A stretch of DNA of 9,009 bases from CAYORM01 sp964406375. GTDB lineage: Bacteria; Pseudomonadota; Alphaproteobacteria; DSM-16000; Inquilinaceae. The notes under the pieces are model-generated. The model had not been told where the DNA came from and made no database searches. It saw nothing but the letters and a program-made list of their open reading frames with translations. Below, piece by piece: positions 1-6,139 of this stretch (its first letter is position 1; every line of letters starts with the position of its first letter). The stretch spans positions 1 to 9,009 of the forward strand of contig CAYORM010000101.1 of the NCBI GenBank assembly GCA_964406375.1. Direction: 5' to 3'. The position numbers were made by a program, and so were the translations under genes.

Positions 1-2820
1 CTCGTCGGCCGGTCCTTCAAATATCACCGGCCGCGCGGGATCGTGAGCGCCGGCTCGGAGGAGCCGAACGCGCTGGTCGAACTGCGCGGCGGCGCCCGGC
101 GGGAGCCCAACACCAAGGCGACGACGGTCGAGCTGTTCGACGGGCTCGAGGCGGCGAGCCAGAACCGCTACCCCTCGCTGCGCTTCGATCTCGGCGCGAT
201 CAACGGGCTGCTGTCACCGATTTTCGCCGCTGGCTTCTACTACAAGACCTTCATGTGGCCGGCCTCCTTCTGGGAGAAGGTCTACGAGCCGGCGATCCGG
301 CGGGCGGCAGGGCTCGGCCGCGCCGCCACGGCGCCGGATCCCGATCATTACGAGAAGGCCCATGCCTTCTGCGACGTGCTGGTGATCGGCGGTGGCCCGG
401 CGGGGCTGATGGCGGCGCTCGCCGCCGGCCGAAGCGGGGCCCGCGTCATCCTCTGTGACGAGGACTGGCTGATCGGCGGGCGACTGCTGTCCGAGCGGAT
501 CGAGATCGACGGCATGGCCGGGCACGATTGGGCGCAGGCGATGCTGGCGGCGCTCGCGACGTGTCCGGAGGTGCGGGTGATGCCGCGCACCACGGTCTAT
601 GGCGCCTTCGACGGCGGGACCTATGGGGCGGTCGAACGCGTCGCGGACCATCTGCCGACCCCGCCGGATCATGCGCCGCGTCAACGCGCCTGGCGCATCG
701 TCGCCAAGCGCGCGGTGCTGGCCGCGGGCGCCATCGAGCGGCCGGTCGTCTTCAGCGGCAATGACCGGCCGGGGGTGATGGGGGCGGCGGCCGTCCGCAG
801 CTACCTCAACCGCTGGGGTGTCGCGCCGGGCCGCACGGTCGCGGTGTTCACCACCAATGACGATGGCTGGCGGACGGCGCATGATCTCGCCGCTGCCGGC
901 GTCGAGGTGGCCGCCGTGATCGATCCGCGGCCGGAGGTCGCGCCCGCATTGCGCGCCGGTGTCGCGCGGCCGATGCTCCGCGCCCGGGTCGTGGAGGCGA
1001 TCGGCGGCCGGGCCGTCGCGGCAATCGCCGTCACCAGCGACGGGCGGTCCGAGGAGGTGGTGAGCTGCGACGCGCTGGCGGTTTCCGGCGGCTGGAACCC
1101 CTCGCTCGCCCTGACCTGCCATCAGGGCGGCCGGCCGGTCTGGGATCCGTCGATCGCCGCCTTCGTCCCGGGCGAGAACCTGCCGGCCGGGATGGATGTC
1201 GCCGGCGCGGCACGCGGGGTGCTGACGCTCGCCGCGGCGCTCGCCGATGGCGCCCGGGCCGGCGCGGCCGCGGCCGAGCAGGCCGGCTTCACGGCCGTGG
1301 CGATCGATCTGCCCGATGCGGTGGATGAGGGCGCAACGACCGTGGCGTTGTGGAAGGTCGAGGGCGGGCGGGGCAAGGCCTTCGTCGATTTCCAGCACGA
1401 CGTCACCGACAAGGATGTGGCGCTGGCGGCGCGTGAGGGTTTCACCGCGGTCGAACATCTCAAGCGCTACACCACGCTCGGCATGGCGACCGATCAGGGG
1501 AAGACCTCCAACGTCAACGGACTGGCCCTGCTCGCCGGGCTGACCGCCCGCGCGATCCCCGAGACGGGCACGACGACCTATCGACCGCCCTATGTACCGG
1601 TGGCGGTCGGCGCGCTCGCCGGGCACCACAAGGGACGTGATTTCCGGCCGACACGGCTGCCGCCCTCGCATCGCTGGGCCGAGCGGCGCGGTGCCTCCTT
1701 CATGACGGCCGGCCCCTGGCTGCGGGTGGAATGGTATCCGTTGCCCGGTGAGGATGACTGGCTCACCAGCGTCACCCGCGAGGTGCGCGCCGTCCGCGGC
1801 GGCGTCGGGGTCTGCGATGTCTCGACGCTCGGCAAGATCGACCTGCAGGGCCCGGATGGCGGCGTCTTCCTCGACCGGCTCTACTGCAACCTCATGTCGA
1901 CCCTGCCGGTCGGCAAGGCCCGTTACGGGCTGATGCTGCGCGAGGACGGCTTCGTGATGGATGACGGCACGGTCAGCCGACTGGCCGAAGACCGCTGGTT
2001 CATCACCACCACCACGGCCAATGCGGTCGGCGTGTTCCGCCACATGGATTTCTGCCACCAGGTGCTGTGGCCGGAGCTCGATGTGCAGTTCTGCTCGGTC
2101 ACCGACCAATGGGCGCAGTTCTCAGTCGCCGGCCCGCGCTCGCGCGAGACGCTGGCGGCGGTGCTCGATCCTGGTTTCGATCTCTCGGACGCGGCCTTTC
2201 CCTTCATGGGTGTCGCCGAGACGACGGTGCTGGGCGGCGTGCCGGCGCGGCTCTACCGCATCTCGTTCTCCGGCGAGCGCGCCTGGGAGATCGGCGTGCC
2301 CGCCCGCTGGGGCGAGGCGCTGATCGAGCGGCTGGTGGAGGCGGGTGCGGTGCCCTACGGCGTCGAGGCGCTGAACGTGATGCGGATCGAGAAGGGGCAT
2401 GTCACTGGCGCCGAGCTCGACGGACGGACGACCGCGGGCGATGTCGGCCTCGGCCGGATGATGTCGAAGAAGAAGGACTATATCGGCCGGGTGATGGCCG
2501 AGCGGCCGGCGCTGACCGCCCCGGACCGCATCGCGCTGGTCGGGATCCGGCCGGTCGACCGCGCGGCGCGGCTCAGGGCCGGAGCCAACTTCCTGCCGGT
2601 CGGCGCGCCGGCGACCGCGGCGCATCAGGAAGGTCACGTCACCTCGACCGCCTTCTCACCCGAGCTCGGCCACTGGATCGGCCTCGGCCTGCTGAAGGGC
2701 GGCCCGAGCCGGATCGGCGGCCGCATCCGCGCCTGGGACGGGGTACGCGGGACGGACATCGAATGCGAGATCGTCTCGCCCTGCTTCATCGATCCGCAAG
2801 GGGAGCGTCTGCGTGGCTGA
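1..2820 (+). CDS. soxA: Sarcosine oxidase alpha subunit, 5'-truncated by the window edge
   Basis: Alpha subunit of heterotetrameric (alpha-beta-gamma-delta) sarcosine oxidase, a cytoplasmic flavoenzyme that oxidises sarcosine to glycine and passes the methyl carbon to tetrahydrofolate, with H2O2 formed from O2. The frame is open from base 1 and the first residues (LVGRSFKYHRPRGI) are the end of the family's ferredoxin-like N-terminal domain. The GTG at 43 is therefore internal, and roughly 45-60 codons lie outside the window. Numbering from base 1 (939 residues): a dinucleotide-binding GGGPAG at about 130-135; the second nucleotide-binding region around VFTTNDDGW (about 282-290), expected to hold NAD; then, from about 560 to the end, a GcvT-like folate-binding half with WLRVEWYP and VEALNVMRIEKGH (about 788-800). 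It ends in TGA and overlaps soxG by 8 bp, so the two are co-transcribed and probably translationally coupled. No frameshift or missing segment is seen. Identification is firm; whether sarcosine or another N-methyl amine is the main substrate cannot be read from the sequence. Confidence 0.95.
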   Translation, partial: LVGRSFKYHRPRGIVSAGSEEPNALVELRGGARREPNTKATTVELFDGLEAASQNRYPSLRFDLGAINGLLSPIFAAGFYYKTFMWPASFWEKVYEPAIRRAAGLGRAATAPDPDHYEKAHAFCDVLVIGGGPAGLMAALAAGRSGARVILCDEDWLIGGRLLSERIEIDGMAGHDWAQAMLAALATCPEVRVMPRTTVYGAFDGGTYGAVERVADHLPTPPDHAPRQRAWRIVAKRAVLAAGAIERPVVFSGNDRPGVMGAAAVRSYLNRWGVAPGRTVAVFTTNDDGWRTAHDLAAAGVEVAAVIDPRPEVAPALRAGVARPMLRARVVEAIGGRAVAAIAVTSDGRSEEVVSCDALAVSGGWNPSLALTCHQGGRPVWDPSIAAFVPGENLPAGMDVAGAARGVLTLAAALADGARAGAAAAEQAGFTAVAIDLPDAVDEGATTVALWKVEGGRGKAFVDFQHDVTDKDVALAAREGFTAVEHLKRYTTLGMATDQGKTSNVNGLALLAGLTARAIPETGTTTYRPPYVPVAVGALAGHHKGRDFRPTRLPPSHRWAERRGASFMTAGPWLRVEWYPLPGEDDWLTSVTREVRAVRGGVGVCDVSTLGKIDLQGPDGGVFLDRLYCNLMSTLPVGKARYGLMLREDGFVMDDGTVSRLAEDRWFITTTTANAVGVFRHMDFCHQVLWPELDVQFCSVTDQWAQFSVAGPRSRETLAAVLDPGFDLSDAAFPFMGVAETTVLGGVPARLYRISFSGERAWEIGVPARWGEALIERLVEAGAVPYGVEALNVMRIEKGHVTGAELDGRTTAGDVGLGRMMSKKKDYIGRVMAERPALTAPDRIALVGIRPVDRAARLRAGANFLPVGAPATAAHQEGHVTSTAFSPELGHWIGLGLLKGGPSRIGGRIRAWDGVRGTDIECEIVSPCFIDPQGERLRG
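2798..2805 (+). promoter_or_regulatory. Ribosome binding site that fixes the soxG start
   Basis: AAGGGGAG lies inside the last codons of soxA, 7 nt before the GTG at 2813. It supports that GTG as the soxG start and the 8-bp overlap of the two genes. Confidence 0.7.
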
Positions 2821-3415
2821 CCCGGTGATCATTCCGCGCCCGGTCTTCGGCCTGTCCGCCGCCGGGCTGCCAGCGGAGAGTGCGGGCGTCGTCGTGAGCG
2901 AGCGTATCGGCTTGGCGCTCGCCATCCTCGCCGCCCGGAAGGGGCGGGAGGCCGAGCTGGGCCAGCGTATCGGCGAGCGGTTCGGGGTCGCCCTGCCGCC
3001 GGCCGGACGGCGGTCCGCGGCCGGCGAGGCGGCGGTGTCCTTCGTCTGGGAGGGGCCGGGGCGCTGGCTCGCCGTCGCCGAAGACGCCGACGGCCATCAT
3101 TGGGAGGCGGTGCTGCGGGAGGTCGCGGCCGGCAGCGCCTCCGTCACGGACCAGTCGGACGGCCGCGGTGTGCTGCGCCTCTCGGGGCCGGCCCTGCGCA
3201 TGGTACTGGCGAAAGGGATCGGTATCGACCTGCACCCCGCCGTCTTCGGCGCCGGCGCTGCGGCCTCGACCCTGCTCTCGCATGTCGGAGTGCAGCTCTG
3301 GGTGCTCGAGGATGGCGAGACGATCGAGCTGGCCGCGCCGCGCAGCTATGCCGGTTCCGTGCTGCGCTGGCTCGAAGCGGCGGCGGGCGAGACGGGGCTT
3401 TCGATCATCGGTTGA
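2813..3415 (+). CDS. soxG: Sarcosine oxidase gamma subunit
   Basis: Gamma subunit of heterotetrameric sarcosine oxidase. It has no known catalytic site of its own, is distantly related to the GcvT/YgfZ folate-binding fold, and is needed for assembly of the complex. The 200-residue length is normal for the family. Recognisable features are GPGRWLAVAED (about 81-91), VTDQSDGRGVLRLSGP (111-126), GIDLHP (137-142) and a C-terminal APRSYAGSVLRWL (about 175-187), in the order typical of SoxG. The GTG start is chosen for the AAGGGGAG 7 nt upstream and because starting here gives a full-length family member. The gene overlaps soxA by 8 bp and is the last gene of the sox operon in this window. A hairpin 36 bp past its TGA stop probably ends the transcript. 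SoxG proteins diverge strongly in sequence, so position next to soxA is part of the case. Confidence 0.92.
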   Translation: MADPVIIPRPVFGLSAAGLPAESAGVVVSERIGLALAILAARKGREAELGQRIGERFGVALPPAGRRSAAGEAAVSFVWEGPGRWLAVAEDADGHHWEAVLREVAAGSASVTDQSDGRGVLRLSGPALRMVLAKGIGIDLHPAVFGAGAAASTLLSHVGVQLWVLEDGETIELAAPRSYAGSVLRWLEAAAGETGLSIIG

Positions 3416-3451
3416 TCGGTGCCGGTGGCCGCCAAACGGCCCGAGACGAGA

Positions 3452-3476
3452 ACGGCCGCCCCTGAGGGGCGGCCGT
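3452..3476. terminator. Bidirectional hairpin terminator between soxG and the binding-protein gene
   Basis: A perfect 11-bp inverted repeat (ACGGCCGCCCC, loop TGA, GGGGCGGCCGT) sits between two convergent genes, 36 bp after the soxG stop and 21 bp after the binding-protein stop. Neither side has a clean T tract: the + side continues CTGCGCTTTGG and the - side TCTCGTCTCGG. Termination is inferred from stem strength and position; GC-rich genomes often use such hairpins without a strong U run. Confidence 0.7.
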
Positions 3477-3497
3477 CTGCGCTTTGGCCTGGGGCGA

Positions 3498-4610
3498 TTA
3501 CTCGGCCAGCACCCAGGCATCGCCCTCGCGGCGATAGACCACATAGTCGCTGGTCACCCGGTCGCCCTTCTCATCATAGGCGAGCTCGCCCAGCACCGAC
3601 GGGTAGGCGGTGCCGTCATGCAGCGCCGCCGCGACATCCGCCGGGTCGGTGGAACCGGCCTTCTCCGCCGCCGCCGCCCAGACCTGGACCGCCGCATAGG
3701 CGTAAAGGACGAAGCCGGCCGGATCGATGCCCTGCTCCTGCAGCGAAGCGATCACCTCCTGCGCCGCAGGGTTGGTCTCGGGATCCGTGCCGAGGGTGGC
3801 GAGCACGCCCTGGCTGGCGTCACCGACGATCGACCAGAAATCCTGGGCATTCAGCCCGTCGCCCGAGACGAACTGGGCGTCGAGGCCCTGATCGCGCATC
3901 TGGCGGAGGAGGAGGCCCGCCTCATTGTAGAGGCCGCCATAATAGACGACCTCGACGCCCGCCGATTTCAGCCGCGAGATGACAGCCGAGTAGTCGAGTT
4001 CGCCGACGGTGATCGCCTCATAGGCGACCTCCTCGATCCCGGCCGCATTCACCGCCGCCTTGGTGGCATCGGCGAGACCCTTGCCATAGGCCGTCTGGTC
4101 ATGGACGAAGGCGATCGCGGCGTCAGGAAAATGCTCGGCAATGTAGTTGCCGGCGACCTCGCCCTGCTTGTCATCTCGGACGCAGGTGCGGAAGATCGTG
4201 TCGTGGCCCATCTCGGTGATGTCGACCGCCGTGGCCGACGGGGTGATCATGATGATCCCCTCCTCGGCATAGATGTCGGCGGCCGGGATCGTCGGGCCCG
4301 AGGTGGTGTGGCCGATCACGGCCACCACCCCCTGCTCGACCAGCCGGTTGGCCACCTGGACCGCCTGCCGCGGATCGCCGGCGTCGTCCTCGTAGATCGC
4401 GACGATCTCCTCGCCATTGACGCCACCCGCGGCGTTGATGGCCTCGATCGCCGCCTCGATACCCCGGCGCTCCTGCTCACCATAGGGCGCTGCCGGACCG
4501 CTCAGCGCCAACGCCACGCCGATGGTCACCTCGGCCTCGGCGGCGGTGGCGGAAAGCCCTACTCCGAGCGCCATGGCGGATGCGAGCAGGCTCTTGCGGA
4601 ATGCGGTCAT
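3498..4610 (-). CDS. Periplasmic branched-chain amino-acid-type ABC transporter substrate-binding protein
   Basis: A type I periplasmic ligand-binding protein of the LivJ/LivK family (370 residues, the family's usual size) that captures a small amino acid or similar solute for a Liv-type ABC importer. Residues 1-26 form a Sec signal peptide: basic FRK, hydrophobic core, cleavage after AEA before EVTIGV. The ligand-site landmarks align with LivJ: S104 in GHTTSGPT, the PSATA stretch at 124-128, Y175 in the HDQTAYGKGL segment, and E230 in YYGGLYNEAG. The disulfide pair of E. coli LivJ/LivK is absent: G78 and T103 stand where cysteines would be, and C143 is the only cysteine. ATG at 4610 is preceded by GGAAGGA (4621-4627, read on the - strand). 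The stop is TAA, whereas all other complete genes here end in TGA. No livH, livM, livG or livF lies next to it, so it is an orphan in this window. The ligand is unknown; nearness to sox genes does not prove a sarcosine or betaine ligand because the two transcripts converge. Confidence 0.93.
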   Translation of the reverse strand: MTAFRKSLLASAMALGVGLSATAAEAEVTIGVALALSGPAAPYGEQERRGIEAAIEAINAAGGVNGEEIVAIYEDDAGDPRQAVQVANRLVEQGVVAVIGHTTSGPTIPAADIYAEEGIIMITPSATAVDITEMGHDTIFRTCVRDDKQGEVAGNYIAEHFPDAAIAFVHDQTAYGKGLADATKAAVNAAGIEEVAYEAITVGELDYSAVISRLKSAGVEVVYYGGLYNEAGLLLRQMRDQGLDAQFVSGDGLNAQDFWSIVGDASQGVLATLGTDPETNPAAQEVIASLQEQGIDPAGFVLYAYAAVQVWAAAAEKAGSTDPADVAAALHDGTAYPSVLGELAYDEKGDRVTSDYVVYRREGDAWVLAE

Positions 4611-4785
4611 GACAGTTCTGTCCTTCCCTGTTCAGGTTGTCGGGCCGGGAACGGCAGCCCGACGGGGCGGTTCCCTTCCGCTAATACGGGGCGAGGCTCC
4701 AAGGCCGTGCAAGCGGAATCTGTCCCGGCTGGCGGCGGCGGCGCGGCGGGGATAGGGTCCGGCATCGAGCTGCCGAGGAGCCGTC
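4611..4785. promoter_or_regulatory. Divergent intergenic region with candidate promoters and nested inverted repeats
   Basis: This 175-bp stretch separates the start codons of the binding-protein gene (leftward) and moaB (rightward), so promoters for both should lie here. Close to the binding-protein gene are two interleaved inverted repeats: GTCGGGC (4639-4645) with GCCCGAC (4657-4663), and GGGAAC (4647-4652) with GTTCCC (4670-4675). They could form alternative leader structures or an operator. On the - strand, TTGCAC (4707-4712) and TATTAG (4681-4686) resemble -35 and -10 boxes, but the 20-nt spacing is too long for a good sigma-70 promoter. No convincing + strand promoter was found before moaB. 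moaB has a good GAGGAG ribosome site at 4775-4780, 5 nt before its ATG. Promoter calls here are weak guesses; the repeats are seen directly. Confidence 0.4.
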
Positions 4786-5334
4786 ATGTCCGGACGCATC
4801 GACGAAACCCGCCCCTTCCTGCCGGTCAACATCGCCATCCTGACCGTCTCCGACACGCGCGGGCCGGAGGACGACCGGTCCGGCGACACGCTGGCCGAAC
4901 GCGCCGAAGCGGATGGCCATCATATCGTTGCGCGCCGTATCCTGCCTGACGACCGTGCGGCGATCGCGGCACAGCTGCGGGCCTGGATCGCCGATCCCGC
5001 CATCGATGTGGTGCTGACGACAGGCGGAACCGGGCTGACCGGCCGCGACGTGACGCCCGAGGCGCTGGAGGATGTCGCCGAGAAGATGATCCCCGGCTTC
5101 GGCGAGCTGTTCCGCTGGCTGTCGTATCAGAAGATCGGTACCTCGACGGTCCAGTCGCGCGCGACCGCCGCCGTCTCCGGCGGAACCTATCTCTTCGCGC
5201 TGCCCGGCTCGCCTTCCGCCTGCCGCGACGCCTGGGATCTGATCCTGCGCAGCCAGCTCGACAACCGTCACCGCCCCTGCAACTTCGTCGAGCTGATGCC
5301 CCGGCTCGAGGAGCATCGCCGTGAGGCGGGCTGA
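4786..5334 (+). CDS. moaB: Molybdenum cofactor biosynthesis protein MoaB
   Basis: A MoaB/MogA-family cytoplasmic protein of molybdenum cofactor synthesis. The family binds molybdopterin, and its active members adenylylate it before metal insertion; in organisms without a separate mogA, MoaB is thought to do this step. The 182 residues cover a single MoCF-binding domain: the first strand VNIAILTVSDTRG (14-26), the substrate-loop motif TTGGTGLTGRDVTPEAL (78-94), a helix-turn segment RWLSYQKIGTSTVQSRA (110-126), and the ALPGSPSACRDAW strand-helix (138-150). The extended C-terminal tail (DNRHRPCNFVELMPRL, 159-174) is typical of the MoaB branch rather than the MoeA C-terminal domain. ATG at 4786 has GAGGAG 5 nt upstream. 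crcB follows 15 bp later in the same reading frame, so the pair is probably one transcript. No other molybdenum gene is in the window. Whether it is catalytically active cannot be settled by sequence alone. Confidence 0.93.
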   Translation: MSGRIDETRPFLPVNIAILTVSDTRGPEDDRSGDTLAERAEADGHHIVARRILPDDRAAIAAQLRAWIADPAIDVVLTTGGTGLTGRDVTPEALEDVAEKMIPGFGELFRWLSYQKIGTSTVQSRATAAVSGGTYLFALPGSPSACRDAWDLILRSQLDNRHRPCNFVELMPRLEEHRREAG

Positions 5335-5349
5335 GCGGCGGGCCGGGCG

Positions 5350-5742
5350 GTGACGGCGGCGCTCGCGGTCTTCTTCGGCGCCGGGCTCGGCGGGGTGTGC
5401 CGGCACGGCGTCAACCTCGCGGTGGCGCGCTGGCTCGGCACCGGCTTTCCCTTCGGCACGCTCGCCGCCAACCTCCTCGGCGGGCTGCTGATGGGCCTGC
5501 TGGTCGAGAGTCTCGCCCGCGGGTTCGGACCCGCCCCGACGCTGCGGCTCTTCCTCGCCACAGGCGTGCTCGGCGGCTTCACAACCTTCTCCGCCTTCTC
5601 GCTCGATGTCGTGCTGCTCATCGAGCGCGGCGAGATGGGACTCGCCCTTCTCTACGGGCTGATCTCGGTCGCGGGGGCGGTGGGCGGCGTCTGGGCCGGG
5701 ATGGGCCTCATCCGCCTTCTCGTCCGGGCGCTCGCCGGCTGA
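5350..5742 (+). CDS. crcB: Fluoride ion channel CrcB/Fluc
   Basis: A small inner-membrane protein that forms dual-topology dimeric channels exporting fluoride and protecting the cell from fluoride toxicity. It has 130 residues, the normal length, with four hydrophobic segments (about 4-28, 34-57, 67-91 and 97-127). Family signatures are all present: GAGLGGVCRHGV (10-21) with R18, FPFGTLAANLLGG (33-45) with the pore-lining asparagine N41, and GVLGGFTTFSAFSLD (72-86), which carries the conserved phenylalanine/threonine/serine track. The start is GTG at 5350, 15 bp after the moaB TGA, with only a poor GGGCGG-like sequence before it and no good Shine-Dalgarno. Translation may depend on ribosomes finishing moaB. 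I saw no fluoride riboswitch upstream of crcB or moaB. The last 35 bp overlap the convergent thioesterase gene. A single copy is visible, which fits a homodimeric channel, but a partner gene elsewhere cannot be excluded. Confidence 0.94.
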   Translation: MTAALAVFFGAGLGGVCRHGVNLAVARWLGTGFPFGTLAANLLGGLLMGLLVESLARGFGPAPTLRLFLATGVLGGFTTFSAFSLDVVLLIERGEMGLALLYGLISVAGAVGGVWAGMGLIRLLVRALAG

Positions 5743-6139
5743 GTTCGCCGGGCGGCAGCGGGCAAGGGCGGCGGTCGGCGCCGATCGCGACGAAGGTGAA
5801 CGTCGCCTCTGTGACCTTCATCGTCTCGTCGGTCACGCGGCAGCGCCGCCAGGCCTCGATGAAGATGCGCATCGAGGTCCGGCCGGTTTCGACCAGCCGC
5901 CCGTAGAGGCTGACCTCGTCGCCGACATAGACGGGGCTGAGGAAGGCCATGCCGTCCAGGGCCACCGTGACGCAGCGCATCCGTGCCCGCTGCATCGCGA
6001 TCGAACTGGCCGCGAGATCCATCTGCGACAACAGCCAGCCGCCGAAGATGTCGCCCGACGGGTTGGTGTCCGCCGGCATCGCGATCACCCGGATGAGTGG
6101 CGCTTCTGCCGGCGGAAGGGACGAAACGGAACCGGTCAT
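5708..6139 (-). CDS. YciA-type acyl-CoA thioesterase (hot-dog fold)
   Basis: A 143-residue single hot-dog-domain protein of the YciA/acyl-CoA thioester hydrolase family, which cleaves short to long acyl-CoAs to free acid and CoA in the cytoplasm. The N-terminal block MPADTNPSGDIFGGWLLSQM (21-40) followed by D41 is the hallmark. D41 matches the catalytic aspartate region of YciA. Next come VTVALDGMAFLSPVYVGDEV (57-76) and the C-terminal strand TEATFTFVAIG (110-120). The frame stays open further upstream, but the ATG at 6139 is chosen because it places the conserved block at its usual distance and forms an ATGA overlap with the stop of the AceE-like gene. The sequence just upstream is a weak ribosome site, so coupling to the upstream gene is likely. 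The last 11 codons plus stop lie inside the 3' end of crcB on the other strand. The residues from about 121 on are proline- and arginine-rich and look like an unconserved tail. Substrate chain length is unknown. Confidence 0.9.
   Translation of the reverse strand: MTGSVSSLPPAEAPLIRVIAMPADTNPSGDIFGGWLLSQMDLAASSIAMQRARMRCVTVALDGMAFLSPVYVGDEVSLYGRLVETGRTSMRIFIEAWRRCRVTDETMKVTEATFTFVAIGADRRPCPLPPGELSRRAPGREGG

Noticed and set aside
43..45. GTG as the start of soxA
   Set aside because: The frame continues upstream to the window edge with conserved SoxA N-terminal sequence, so the gene begins outside the window.
214..2109. Long open frame (631 codons) antisense to soxA
   Set aside because: It lies fully opposite a well-conserved soxA. 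Its translation is rich in R, G, P, A and H with no recognisable domain, as expected of a shadow frame in very GC-rich DNA.
4720..4785. Possible fluoride riboswitch ahead of moaB-crcB
   Set aside because: No pattern matching the crcB RNA motif could be found, and the stretch is mostly a GGC-rich run followed by the moaB ribosome site.
3168..4949. Long + strand open frame (593 codons) across soxG, the binding protein and moaB
   Set aside because: It runs through three confidently identified genes in other frames, has arginine-rich low-complexity translation and no family resemblance.
5735..5751. Possible terminator between crcB and the thioesterase gene
   Set aside because: The stem is only 5 bp with a 7-nt loop and no T run, too weak to call.
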